Assembly (NCBI GenBank): GCA_026874595.1
Contig: CM049306.1
Span: forward strand, 13,849,019 to 13,913,018
Reading direction: 5' to 3'
Length of the DNA stretch: 64,000 nt
Source: Sipunculus nudus
Lineage: Eukaryota > Annelida > Sipuncula > Golfingiida > Sipunculidae
Position numbers and translations under genes: made by a program. Shown here in pieces: positions 12,601 to 27,600 of this stretch (its first letter is position 1; each line of letters opens with the position of its first letter). Under the pieces are notes generated by a model. The model was not told where the DNA came from. It did not search any database and saw only the letters and a program-made list of their open reading frames with translations.

Positions 12601-15600
12601 AAAATCAGCTACACCAAAGGTCACCAGAAGAAGACAAGTCCTGCCAAAGACTGGAGGTCGTGCCACAGGGTTCAAGATCACGTAGTGATGATGGACGGAG
12701 ACCACTGAGCTCTGGGCCCTCTGCTGGGATGTTGTTTGTCGAGGATTTACCCATTAGAAGACTGCCTTTAGCCTTCCCAGCTGTTGTTTATGAAGTGAGG
12801 GATCCCAGTGAATTTTACTGCCAGCACGCATCCAAGGAAGGTAAGATTTGCAAAGTATACAGAGTGTCATGGAGATTGTTACATATGTGTTAATAAGAAT
12901 TATGTGCAGTATGTCCATCACATACTTATATAATTTATTAATGCTGATAAACACCTACACATATGGAGATATGTATGTTTTATTATGTATATAGAAGGTA
13001 GCACAAACAACTGCTCTCATGGGTCATTAATCTTTCCCTTCAGCCTGTACACCTCTGCAACCTTCACAAATTGCAATCCTGTCATCTGTATGTTTAACCC
13101 ATACTATCTCGAAAACAGCAGCAGCTAGCATACCCAAATTTTATGCCAAAAATTAGTCATCTAAATAACTCTAACAGATTTTGCTTATTTTTTGGTTTAC
13201 TGCATTTTCTCAGATTTTATAAGGAAACAGTTAAAAAAACCTTCAAAAATCTTCTTCTCCCAAACCATCCAGCCAAATTCTCCAATATTTCGCAGAAATA
13301 ATTCCTGGAACAATCTCTGTCAAGTTTACAAAAGTTGAACTTGGTCATCTGTCCAAAAAAGCATACTAAAATTGCAATCTCAGAAATGGCTGGAGCTATC
13401 ATTACCAAATTTTATGCTAATGTTGGTCACATGAGTCAAATCTGAAGTTTAGGTATTGGTTGCGCCACCTGCATTGACGGTCATCATTTATCAGTACATT
13501 TACTGATAATTTCTCAGGAACAGCAGGAGCTAGCATCCCCAAATTTTACACAAAAATCAGTCGCATATCAAATGTTGTTGGATACAGTTTTTTTGGTGCC
13601 ACCTGCATCAGTTTACATATTTTGGGGAAAAAACTTGAAAACCTTTGAAATTCTTCTCCAAAACTGTTCAGCCAAATTGTGCAATATTTCACAGTGATGA
13701 TTCCCAGAACTATTCCTATCAAGTTTGTTCAAATGGCCCCAGTTTGGTGATTTTTTTCCAAGTGACAGCAAGTTGAACTTGGTCATCTGTCCACAAAAGC
13801 ATACTAAAATTGCAATCTCAGAAACTGCGGGAGTTATCATCACCAAATTTTATGCCATTGTTGGTTACATTACTCATATCTGAAATTTAGGTATTGGTGG
13901 CGCCACCTGCATTGACCTTTTTAGCTCAGCTGACTTTCAGTCATGCTGAGCTATAGCAATCACTCTTTGTCCGTCTGTCCGTCCGTCTGTCCGTCTGTCC
14001 GTTAACCTGGCACAAATCATAACCGCTGGACTTAGAATCTTGTAACTTTACATTCTGAGAGGTCAATGAAAAATCTCCTTGGAAACCAGAAATTAGGTCT
14101 CTGTTACCCATATCCTTCCAGCTATGGGGCCCCAAAGTACCCCCCAGAAAAGTAAAAAATTTCATACAAAAAGTTCAATATCTCATTAACTACTTGACTG
14201 ATGGTCATGATTTTTGGCATACATATTGATCATGAGATGTTCCATCAGTTCCTGAGGACTAGTGGCGCCACCTGTATTTTTCGATTTTTTACGAATTTTT
14301 TTCTCTATTTTTGATACCTTTAAAAATGTGAACATCTGTTAACAAGGCACAAATCGTAACAACTGGACCTAGAATCTTCATTCTTGACACACTGAGAGAC
14401 CTATGAAAAGTCTCCATGGAAACTAGAAATTAGGTCTCTGTTACCCATATCCTTGCAGCTATGGGGCCCCAAAGTACCCCCCAGAAAAGTCAAAAATTTC
14501 ATGCAAAAACTTCAATATCTCATTAAATACTTGACTGATGGTCATGATTTTTGGCATACATATTGATCATGAGATGTTCCATCACTTCCTGCAGACTGGT
14601 GGCGCCACCTATATCGTTCAATTTTTTACGAATTTTTTTCTCTATTTTTTAGACCTTTCAAAATGTGAACATCTGTTAACATGGCACAAATCATAAAGAC
14701 TGGACCTAGAATCTTAATTCTTGACACACTGAGAGGTCCATGAAAAATATCCTTGGAAACCAGAAATTAGGTCTCTGTTAACCATATCCTTTGAGCTATG
14801 GGGCCCCAAAGTACCCCCCAGAGTAGTCAAAAATTTCATACAAAAACTTCAATATCTCAATAACTACATCACTGATGGTCATGATTTTTGGCATACATAT
14901 TGATTATGAGATGTTCCATCAGTTCCTGCAGACTGGTGGCGCCACCTGTATTGTTCGATTTTTCACGATTTTTTCCTCTATTTTTGAGACCTTTAAGGAT
15001 GCTGTCATCTGTTAGCGTGGCACAAATCGTAACGACTGGACCTAGAATCTTCATTCTCGACACACTGAGAGACCTATGGAAAGTCTCCATGGAAACCAGA
15101 TATAAGGTCTCTGTTACCCATATTCTTTAAGCTATGGGGCCCCAAAGTACCCCCAAGAAAAGTCAAAAATTTCATACAAAAACTTCAATATCTCATTAAC
15201 TACTTGACTGATGGTCATGATTTGTGGCATAACTATTGATCATGAGATGTGTCATCACTGCCTGCAGACTGGTGGCGCCACCTGTATCGTTGGATTTTTT
15301 ATGAATTTTTTTCTCTATTTTTGAGACCTTTCAAAATGTGAACATCTTTTATTAAGGCACAAATCGTAAAGACTGGACCTAGAATCTTAATTCTTGCCAC
15401 ACTGAGAGGTCCGTGAAAAATCTCCTTGGAAACCAGAAATAAGGTCTCTGTTACCCATATCCTTCGAGCTATGGGGCCCCAAAGTACCCCCCCAGAGTAG
15501 TCAAAAATTTCATACAAAAACTTCAATATCTCGATAACTACATCACTGATGGTCATAATATTCGGCATACATATTGATCAAGAGATGTATCATCAGTTCC

Positions 15601-18600
15601 TGCAGACTGGTGGCGCCACCTTTATTGTTTGATTTTTTTACGATTTCTGCCTCTATTTTTGAGACCTTCAAGGATGCTGTCTTCTGTTAACGTCGCATAA
15701 ATCGTAACGACTGCACCTAGAATCTTCATTCTTGACACACTGAGAGACCTATGAAAAGTCTCCATGGAAACCAGAAATTAGGTCTCTGTTACCCATATCC
15801 ATCGAGATATGGGGCCCCAAAGTACCCCCCAGAGTAGTCAAAAATTTCATACAAAAACTTCAATATCTCAATAACTACATCACTGATGGTCATGATTTTT
15901 GGCATACATATTGATCAAGAGGTGTTTCATCAGTTCTTGCAGACTGGTGGCACAACCTGTATTTGTTCGGGTTTTTTTTACGATTTTTTCCTCTATTTTT
16001 GAGACCTTTAAGGATGCTGTCATCTGTTAGCGTGGCACAAATCGTAACAACTGGACCTAGAATCTTCATTCTCGAAACACTGAGAGACCTATGAAAAGTC
16101 TCCATGGAAACCAGAAATTAGGTCTTTGTTACCCAACCTTAGAGCTATGGGGCCCCAAAGTACCCCCCAGAGTAGTAAAAAATTTCATACAAAATCTTCA
16201 ATTTCTCAATAACTACAACACTGATGGTCATGATTTTCGGCATACATATGGATCATGAGCTATTCCATCAGTTTCTGCAGACTGGGTGCGCCACCTCTAT
16301 TTTTTCCAAATTTTTTTTCTCTTTTTTTGAGACCTTTAAAGATGTGGTTATCTGTCAACAGGGTACAAATTGCAACAACTGGACCTAGAAACTTCATTCT
16401 TGTCATACAAGGAGGCCCATGAAGAGTGCCTGTGGAAACTTGAAATTAGGTCTCTGTTACCCATATCCTTCAAGCTATAGGACTCTGAAGTATCCCTCAG
16501 AATAATGGACAATTTGATACAAAAGCTGAAGTATCTGAACAACTAATGCAGAGATCACCATGATTCTTTGCATGGATATTGACCATTAAGTGTTTTTATT
16601 AGTTTCTGCAGACTGGTGGAGCCACCTGTATTCTTGTATCCTCCAAAACGAAGTTTTGCAGATACTATGTTTTTGACCGGGTTCCTCCGCCGACGCCACT
16701 TTTGTTTCCAGAGAGCTCCTCTGAGAAAAATGGACCGATTTTTTCGAAACTTACACTAATTATCTAGTCACATGTGAACTAGTGCCTAACCAATTTGTGT
16801 TGACCTCTGACCTTTCCCCTCTATCCAGCGTCCATTTGTGCATCTGATCCACACATAAACCCTCATATCTCGGGAACCGTTTGACCAATCAGGAAATAAA
16901 ATTTATACAAATGTAGCCCTTGGATTGCTTTATAACATACACAAAAATGGTAGCGCCACCAGTAACCAATGTTTGCACAGTGTCCATCTGTTCATCTGCC
17001 TTGGGTTAAAATCACTCATATCTCTACAGTGAATTGACTAATTCACCTGAAATTCGGCATGCATATACATTCAGGATAGCTTTCTTGATTTTATGACAGA
17101 TGGCGCCACCTACATTCACGTTCACGCTGATCACATCCAAGCTCATATCTCAGGAACCATTTGACCGATTGGGCCAAAATTTTGCATGTGTATAGATATC
17201 ACGCTCTTTCTCATACGCAAAACTGGTGGCGCCACCTGCAACCATTTTTTTTTGCACAGTGTCTGTCTGTTTGTCTGCCGTCGGCTAAAATCACTCATAT
17301 ACATGTAGTGGTTTGACTTTTCTGCCTAAAATTTTGCATATGTATACAACTTGGACAGCTTTCTGGATTTGTGGTAGGTGGCACAACCTACATACACATT
17401 TAGGCTGCAGACATCCATCCTAATATGCAACATACCTTACTCTATTTCCCCTTGCCACTCAATCCATGCCTCACTTCAACCATTCCACTCTGATTTTGGC
17501 GGATACACGTAGTCACTTGTCGGCTACCCGTATTCTAGTTTTTAAAGTTTACACATTTTTTCTCTATTTTTGAGATATATAAATACAGACTAAATCTTGG
17601 CCTGTTGGTTAATCTGTTTGATGCTTCAGTTGAATGGGTATATACTACCATTCTGATGATAAAATTTCCTTTAGCGAATCTCTTCCAAATCAGCTGAGCG
17701 TCATGACCCATGGGTCACTTGTTTGTATGGGAGTCATCTGTTATCAATACATTAACCCGTAATTTCTCAGAAACAGCTGGAGCTAGCATCCCCAAATTTT
17801 ACACAAAAATCAGTCACATATTAAATGTTGTGGGATACAGCTTTTTTTGTCGCAACCTGCATCATTTTACATTTACATTGAAAAAGCTTGAAAAACTTTG
17901 AAAATCTTCTTCTCCTAAATCATTGATCCAAAATGTTCAATATTTCACAAAAATGATCCCAGTATTAAGCCCTCTGAAGTTTGTTTGATTGGTTCCGATT
18001 TTGGCTAATTTTGGCTTAGTTACAGGAATTTGAAATTAGTTATTTGGCCAAACTATCATAAGAATCTCAGAAACGACTGGAGCTAGCATCACTGAGTTTT
18101 GAGCAAAAGTTGCAACATGACTGATGTTTGAAATTTAGGTTTTTAGGTTTTGTGATGCCACTTTAATTGACCTCTTTGAATTACACATATACATGTCAAA
18201 CATGTATGTACTTGAAAAGTAATGGACCAGCATTGAAGCATTATACCTAATGTATATCCTATTGCACAGGTTTGCATTAAGCCTGTAGGCCTTGTTTTAT
18301 AATAGATATTCAGATATAAATAAACACCCCTTGATATTGCCAATAAAGCTTACCTGTCTGCTGGCGGTTGTGTTGGAAATGTTATTCCCTTGCAGCTCAG
18401 TGAAAAATCCACACTATAAAGAATGCTCTGTTTAATGTTTATCTGATGAATGGTTTCTTGCTCTGGTTTGTTCGTAATATTATTTTTATGCCCCCGCCAC
18501 AAAGTGGCCGGGGCATATAGTTTTACCCATGTCCGTCCTTCCGTCTTCCGAAATCAAACAGTTGTACGGACTTTTTTTCGCAATGCCTGCAGATATTGGC

Positions 18601-21600
18601 CTGATTTTTGGTGTGTGGGCAGATATAACCCAGTTACAGATCGAGTTCGCGTTTCGTCCCGGTTGACTTACTTTTGACTGTTTTACGGCTCCTGAATATA
18701 GAAAATTTCATGAAAAATATGAAATTTCATGACAAATACACATGTACAGACTTTTTTTCACAATGCCTGCAGATATTGTCCTGATTTTTGGTGTGTGGGC
18801 AGATATTGTCCTGATTTTTGGTGTGTGGGCAGATATAGACCAGTTACAGATCCAGTTCGCGTTTCGTCCTAGTTGACCTACTTTTGATTGTTTTACGGCT
18901 CCTGAACATAGAAAATTTCATGTAAAATATCAATTTTCATGACAAATACACTTGTACAGACTTTTCTTCGCAATACCTGCAGATATTGGCCTGATTTTTG
19001 GTGTGTCGGCAGATAATGACCAGTTACAGATCGAGTTCACGTTTTGTCCCAGTTGACCTACTTTTGACCATTTGACGGTGCTCTAACATAGAAAATTTTA
19101 TAAAAAAGTGCACATGTATGGACTTTTTTTCGCAGTGCCTGCAGATACGGTCCTGATTTTTGGTGTGTAGGCAGATAATGACCAGTTACAGATCGAGTTC
19201 TTGTTTTGTCCCAGTTGACCTACTTTTGACCATTTCACTGCTCCTGCACATAGAAAGTTTCATGAAAAATATAAATTTTCATAACAAATGCATATGTACT
19301 GACTTTTTTTCCTCAATGCCTGCAGATACCACCCTGATTATTATGTGTGGGCAGATAATGACAGTTACAGATCGAGTTCGCGTTTTGTCCCGGTTGACCT
19401 ACTTTTGATTGTTTTACGGCTCCTAAACATAGAAAATTTCATGAAAGACAGAAATTTTTATGGAAAATGCGCATGTATGGACTTTTTTTCGGACTTTTTT
19501 TCACAATGCCTGCATATACTGGCATGATTTTTGGTGTGTTGCTTGATAATGACCCGTTACAGATCGAGTTTGCATTTTGCCCTTGTTGACCTACTTTTGA
19601 CCATACGACACCTCCTGAACTTAAACAATTTTTCAAAATTTTACAAATGTTTCTAATTTGCCCCAGGCGGGGGCATTCGTGTCTTTCCGACACTTCTAGT
19701 TTATTAATAGGTGGATGGAAGGAAAACAGTTATGGCAATTAATATGTGTAATTATTGAAGAATATAGGACTAATTAACTAATATCAATTGTGTTGTTTTT
19801 TCTGCCCTCTACAAGAGCCCAGACTTGATGCCTGGATTATGCAGAGTCCTGAGACATACTTTTCAATGTTGTGGATATTGTATTATTGAATTTACAGCAG
19901 TAGCTGATGAGTTATGGGCAAGTCAACTAAGACTGCTGCATTGGTTCCAAGACACTTTGTTTTAGCACAAGTCTCTTAGAGCTGTCAAGCATCAGTAAAT
20001 AAGATAAGGCTCACATGTAGGTACTGTCTAAATAATACTTTCAAGGAACCGTTCTCATCATCATCTGGCATATTCCTTTCATCAGATCCCAGATGTGATC
20101 CTATTCAGTGATAATTTTAATTACACCATTAGGACCTACATACTGTTATTATACAAATCATGTAAAAGAAAACTGCACTACAAAGGCCATCCACACTATC
20201 ACAATGATCTTGTTGTACAGAGCGGGTAATCTAAATATTAGGCTATGAGTGAGGAGAAAATGTGAGGAGGTACCAACCAACTCTATGTGGACTGCTGTCA
20301 TAGTATGTCCTGTATGTTGTCACTTTAAATTATATACCTGTTGGAGAAGTTAATAGTTGTCAGAAATTCAGCAAATGTGCAGGTTTTTTTTTTATTTCTG
20401 TTTTTGATATGGCTGATCCTGCCACTCCCACATCTTAAATCTTAGAGGGAAAACTGTCACTAATCAGATCCTTGATGCCAGGTACCCATTGACCCTTTGT
20501 TAGAGGTATAACCAAGCTGTTTCAGTCAAGAGATGTGAATACTCAATCATATAACTTGGATTCGGTTTATCCTTAACAATGTATATTTTTCAGTTTTGTT
20601 GAGTCTTTCCAATCTGATGTCCCGCCTGGCCACCTACTGCGACAGTACTCCCACCAGCCGTGACTTCAAGCCAGAACAGGGGCAACTTGTTGCCAGCAGG
20701 TTTGCACGTAAGAGAATAACTAAAATACTTATTAAATATTTAAGATGTAAACAAAAATTGTGTGTTTCGTTATGTTGTTCATGTTTTGTCACTGGCTGAC
20801 ACATTACTTACCACTGTATTTACATTTATAACGTTTATAATTTGTCTATTTCTTCAGTATATTAGTTAATAATTTGAAATTATTATTACCGAGTTTTGTA
20901 GTTATGAAGTTAAAAGTGGTCTGCTGTATTTTGATGCTTGGCAGTTAACAATTTCAGTTTATTGTATCCGCCAAAACAGAGTTTTGCGGGATACTATGTT
21001 TTCAGTCGGCCACCGCTGCGTAGGTGTCGGGAGAACTCCTCCATAACCGCTGGGTGGAATTTTACAAAACCCGGGATTATGTTAGGGTCACATGTTAACT
21101 GCTGCGCCCCGATTTTGTTTTGACCTCTGACCTTTTCTCTCTCCAGTGCGTCTATCTGTGTGTGTGTTTTGACACATTAACCCACATATCTCGGGAACCA
21201 TTTGACCGATCTGAAAAAAAATTTGTACAAATGTAGCCCTTGGATAGCTTTATAACATACATAAAAAATGGTGGCGCCACTTGCAACCATTTTTGCACAG
21301 CGTCCATCTGTTCATCTCTGCATTGGTTGGACTTATCCACCTAAAATTTTGCATGTGTATACATCCTGGACAGCTTTCTTGATTTTATGACAGGTGGCGC
21401 CACCTACATTCACGTTTACGCTGCAGACATCCAAGCTCATATCTGTGGAACCGTTTGACCAAATGGGCAAAAATTTTGCATGTGTATAGATCTCACATAG
21501 CTCTTTATCATAAGCAAAACTGGTGGCACCACCTGCAACCATTTTTGTACAGCGTCTGTTTGTTTGTCTGCCTTGGGATAAAATCTCTCATATCTCGGCA

Positions 21601-24600
21601 GTGGTTTGACTTTCTGCATTTGTATACATCTTTGATAGCTTTCTAGATTTTATAGTAGGTGGCACAACCTACATACACATTTCAGCTGCAGACATCCATG
21701 CTAATATGCAACACACCTCACTCTATTACCCCTTTTTACTCAATTCATGCCTCGCTTTACCCACCCCACTCTGATTTTGGCGGATACATGTAGTCGCTTG
21801 TCGACTACCCTTATTCTAGTTATATATTTCTTTTCAATATCTAGTTTGTGATTACTTTGAGTGTAATATAATTTTTAGCCCTCAGCCCTTAGGCTGATGG
21901 GCTATTGTCGTCACCCAAGCTGTCCGTCCATCCGTCCGGCATCCGTTAAATTTTACCTTGTGAGCGGGATATCTTGAAAAGGATTCACCGTCAGAATTTT
22001 ATTTCCTCGGTAAAGATTTATTTCAACAAAATCTCTGTCAAGTTCGAAGATGGGTGACCTTGACCTATTTTTCTACATTTTAGAGCTGATTATAGAAAAA
22101 CACTTAGATGCTTATTACTCAGGAACCATTTGGTGGATTTTCACAAAACTTACTGTGATTATTGGGACTGATAGTCTGTACCTGTTACACTAGTTTGGTG
22201 GCGCCACCTACAATTTTAGCGAACCTGTGAGCTTATGCGATGGTGCGGCGGCGTCCGTCGTGCATCCTGCGAGGTCTGTACGTTAACCATAGCTATCTCA
22301 AAAATGGCAAAAGCTAGCATCACCAAATTTTTTGCAAATAACCAGTCAACTGAAAAACTCTATCGGATTTTGTTTATTTTTTTTCTAACTGCATTTTCTC
22401 AGATTTTATAGGGAAAAAGCTAAAAAAAGATTTAAAAATCTTCTTCTCCGAAACTGTCCAGCCAAATTGTCCAATATTTCACACAAATGATCCCTGAAAC
22501 AATCTCTCACAAGTTTGTTTGAATGGTTCTAGTTAGGAGATTTTTGGACCAGTTACAGGAGGTTGAACTTAGTCATCTGTCCAAAAAAGCAGACTAACAT
22601 TAAAATCTCAGAAACGGCTAGAGCTATCATCACCAAATTTTATACCAAAGTTTGTCAAAGCTTATCTGAAATTGAGGTATTGGTGGTGCCACCTACATTG
22701 ATGTGTTTTTTACTAGCAAAAATGTAATTTTAAACTCTTCTAGCTTATACCCTGATTTCTGATAAAACAGTTCAGCTGATTGGTATAAACTTTACAAGAA
22801 TTATTCTATGGTAGGGTTCTGCCATTTTTATGCCCCCGCCACAAAGTGGCCGGGGCATATAGTTTTACCCATGTCCGTCCTTCCGTCATTCCGAAATCAA
22901 ACAATTGTACGGACTTTTTTTCGCAATGCCTGCAGATATTGGCCTGATTTTTGGTGTGTGGGCAGATAATGACCAGTTACAGATCGAGTTTGCATTTCGT
23001 CCCCGTTGACCTATTTTGACTGTTTTACTGCTCCTAAACTTAGAAAATTTCATGAAAAATAGAAATTTTCACGACAAATACACATGTACAGACTTTTTTT
23101 CGCAATGCCTGCAGATATTGGCCTGATTTTTGGTGTGTGGGCAGATAATGACTAGTTACAAATTGAGTTCGCGTTTCGTCCTGGTTGACCTACTTTTGAC
23201 CGTTTTACGGCTCCTAAACTCAGAAAAATTCATGAAAAATAGAAATTTTCATGACAAATACACATGTACAGCCGTTTTTAGCCCTCAGCTCATAGGCTGA
23301 TGGGCTATTGTCGTCACCCAAGCTGTCCATCTGTCTGTCCATCGTTCTGTCTGTCCGGTGTCTGTCCGTCCGTCCATCTGTTCCGCGTCTGTTAACTTTT
23401 ACCTTGTGAGCGGGATATCTCTAAAAGGATTCACCGTTGGAATTTTATTTCATCAGTGAAGATATATATCGATAAAATCTCGGTCAAGTTCGAAGATGGG
23501 TGACCTTGACCCATTTTTCTACATTTTAGAGCTGATTATAGAAAAACACTCAGAAGTTTATATCTCAGGAACCATTGTGTGGATTTTCACAAAACTTACT
23601 ATGATCATTGGGACTGATGGCCTGTATGCGCTGCAAAATTTTGGTGGCACCACCTGCAATTTCTGATTTTTTAATGAAATTTTATCAGATTTTTTTCAAT
23701 TTTGGCCTTTTGTGCAGGATATCACCAAAGGTATTCAACACAGGAACTTCATTTCTTCAGTGCTATTGCATTATATTTACAAAATCTTGGTCAAGTTCAA
23801 AGAAGGGTGATCTTGACCTACTTCTTAAGGTCACAGAGCTTAGTATAGAAAAAAACTTAGGAGCTTATTTCTCAGGAAGCATTTGGTGGATTGTTATGAA
23901 ACATGGTATATACCTCTCCAATTTAAATTTATAAATGATTATCAACTTTTGCTAATATTCTAGATTCGCAATGCAACGCTTACAGATACTGGCCTAATGT
24001 TTGGTCTGTGGGCGCATAATGACCACTTACAGATCGAGTTCGCGTTTCGTCCAAGTTAACCTATTTTTCACCATATGACAGATCCTGAACATAGATAATT
24101 TCATGAAAGACAGAAATTATCATGAAAAATGCACATATATGGACTTTTTTTCACAATGCCTGCAGATACTGGCTTGATTTTTGGTGTGTTGCTTGATAAT
24201 GACCCTTTACAGATCGAGTTTGCATTTTGCCCTTGTTGACCTACTTTTGACCATACAACACCTCCTGAACTTAAAATGTTACAAAATTTAACAAATGTTT
24301 CTAATTTTCCCCAGGTGGGGGCATTCGTGTCGTTCCGACACATCTAGTTATAAGAATAGATATGGTAAATACAGCTTTAAAAAAGCATTGTAGCCAATTG
24401 AAAAAGGCTTTCTGTGTTTGAAAACAGATTTGACCCCATGCTGAGTTTCAGCAGCCAAGTCAAGGGGTCACTCAGTACAAACAGGTGGGGTCCAGACATC
24501 ACCATGGCAACTGACCTGGCTCTGGTGGGTGTCTAGACAATGTGTCTTGATGTCTAGACAAAGCATCTAGAAGTCTAGACACAGTGTATAGATGCAGAAT

Positions 24601-27600
24601 TCCCAGATGATTGGAACTATATCTTTCAGAAAAAACTAAGTTTGCATTTTAAGCGAATCAGGTTTATCATCAGGTCACATGTGAACTGCTGCACCCTCAT
24701 TTTTTGTTGACCTCTGACCTTTCCTTGCTGCCCAGTGTCCATTTGTGCGTCTGTTTCCACACATAAACCCACATATCTCAGGAACCGTTTGACCGATCAG
24801 GCTAAAAATTTTACACAAATGTAGCCCTTTGATAGCTTTATAACATACACTAAAATGGTGGCGCCATCTGCAACCACTTTTGCACAGCATCCATCTGTTC
24901 ATCTGCCTTGGGATAATATCACTCATATCTCAACAGTGGTTTGACTTATCCACCTGAAATTTTGCAGGTTTATACATTCTGGACAGCTTTCTAGATTTTA
25001 TGACTTGTGGCGCCACCTACATTCAGGTTTACTCTGCAGACATCCAAGCTCAAATCTCTGAAACGGTTTGACCGGTTGGGCAAAAATTTTGCTTGTGTAT
25101 AGATCTCATATAGCTCTTCATCATAGGCAAAACTGGTGGCGCCACCTGCAAACATTTATGCACAGCGTCCATCTGTTCATCTGCCTTGGGATAAAATCAC
25201 TCATATCACAGCAGTAGTTTGACTTATACAACTGAAATTTTGCAGGTTTATACATCCTGGACAGATATATCGATTTTATGACACGTGGCGCCACTTACAT
25301 TCAGGTTTACGCTGCAGACATCCAAGCTCATATCTCAGGAACCATTTGACCGATTAGGCCCAAATTTTGCCTGTGTATTGATCTCATATAGCTCTTCATC
25401 ATAGACAAAACTGGTGGCGCCACCTGAAACCATTTATGCACAGCTTCCATCTGTTCATCTGCTTTGGGATAAAATCACTCCCAACTCAGCAGTGGTTTGA
25501 CTTATCCACCTGAAATTTTGCAGGTTTATACATCCTGGACAGCTTTCGCAATTTTATGTCAGGTGGCGCCACCTATATTCACATTTACTCTGCAGACATC
25601 CAAGCTCATATCTCGGGAATCATTTGACAGATTGGGCCGAAATTTTGCATGTATATAGATCTCATTTAGCTATTCATCATAGGCAAAACTGGTGGCGCCA
25701 TCTGCAACCAGTGATGCACATCGTCCATCTTTTCATCTGCCTTGGGATACAATCACTCATATCTCAGAAGTGGTTTGATTTATCCACCTGAAATTTTGCA
25801 GGTTTATACATCCTGGACAGTTTTGCTCAATTTTATGACAGGTGGCGCCACCTACATTCAGGTTTACTCTGCAGACATCCAAGCTCATATCTCGGGAACC
25901 TTTTGACCGATTGGGCCAAAATTTTGCTCGTGTATAGATCTCACATATAGCTCTTCATCATAGGCAAAACTGGTGGCGCCACCTGCAACCACTTATGCAC
26001 AGCATCCATCTGTTCATCTGCCTTGGGATAAAATCACTCCTATCTCAGCAGTGGTTTGACTTATCCACCTGAAATTTTGCGGGTTTATACATCCTGGACA
26101 ATTTTTAGCTCAGCTGACTATAAGTCATCTGAGCTATAGTCGTGGTCCATTGTCCGTCGTCCGTCCGTCTGTCCGTCCGCCCGTCAGTCGGTCCGTCCGT
26201 CCGTAGATGTGGCACGTTTTGAAACCGTAAGACCTAGGAATCCAAAATTAAGCATAATGTTAGATGTCCCCAAGATCTCTTACCAAGCCGAAAACTGGGT
26301 GTTTGCAACTTCGTTCCTTTGAGAAATTAAGGAAAAACCTCAATTTTTTATTAAAAACCTATTTTCACACTTAAGGACTGCCTAATATCAAAACCACTCA
26401 TCTGTTTTACCTCATATTTACCATAAATATTCCTCTATATAGTTCCTATGTACATGCCAGAAATTATGTCTGTATTATTTAATTTAAAAAAGTTATGGGC
26501 CCAAACATAATGCATTTTGTAAAAAATCAGAAAAGATATTTGATCACTTAACACAAAAAATGTTAATGCTATGGACCTTTTTTCCAGTAATATAACTTTA
26601 ATTAATCAAAATTAAATTGTATACCCAAAATTAGATGAAAATCTTTTAAATTTTTTAAAATATTAATAAAAATAAAAAATTTGTACCTTAAATTTTGCCC
26701 AACTTTGACCATGGCACGTTTTTTTCCTGTAAGTACTGTGGATTTAATTTTCACAGCATGTTTTTGTTAGCATTTCAACTATTAACACCAAAAATTTGAA
26801 ACCAGTTGATCAAAAACTGTAGATTTTAATCAAGTTTTCAAGCACCATGTAACATATTGTTTACATCAAGCTAGTGTTATGCAGTTTGCAAGAGCTCAGC
26901 TCCCCAGCTTCAGCTCTAAGTTCCTTAAATTCGGCATACAGTTAGATGTCTCCAAAATGCCCTACCATGCCAGGAATTTGGTCACTAGGACATTCGAGAT
27001 ATTAATGAAAAACTTCATTTTTCCATTAAAAACCCATTGTTACACTTCAAGACTGCCTAATATCAAAACCACTGATCTGACTTTAATCATAAATAATATA
27101 CATATTTTTCATTCTCTATGCACATGCCAGAATGATGTCAGTATTGTGTAATTGTTTTAAGTTATGGGCCCAAACATAATGCACTTTGTAAAAAATCAAG
27201 AAATATATTTACTCCCTAAACAAGAGCATTGCTGAAGCTAGAGATTTTTTTGTCAGGGATGTAACATTATTTAATCAAGATTCAATTGAATACCCAAAAT
27301 TAGTTCTGAATTTTTCAAATTTTATTTAGTATAAATATAAAATTAGTACCTTAAATTTTGCCCGACTGTGACCATGGCACGTTTGTTTCCCGTGAGCACT
27401 GTTGATATAATTTTCATATCATGCACACATAAGCATTTCAGCTTTTTAGTTCAGAAAGCTGAAAGAAATTGGCCAAAAATTGTAGCTTTTATTAATGTTT
27501 TTTATGAGACCCTGTCAGACTTTGGCTCTCTCCAGCCCCTCTTGAGTCACCTGTATGTTGACCTTGTTGACCTTTCATCAAATTATGCATGCTTGAGGCG

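Larger units (their letters stand above)
13034..18297 (+). mobile_element. Helitron-like element, family E (E4), interrupted by D1
   Basis: The pieces 13034-13919 and 17723-18297 form one element: 'cacctgcattgacc' before the break and 'taatttctcagaaacagctggagctagc' after it are adjacent in an internal copy of the same text at 13465-13530. The right end is the hairpin aagcc-tgta-ggcctt followed by gtt. The body repeats 'ctggagctagcatc.ccaaattt' segments with ggtggcgccacc-type palindromes. Non-coding; the left boundary is approximate. Confidence 0.45.

Noticed and set aside
14028-16630. CRISPR-like regular repeats
   Set aside because: The whole 337-bp unit is repeated with no unique spacers; this is a eukaryotic tandem repeat in a mobile element.
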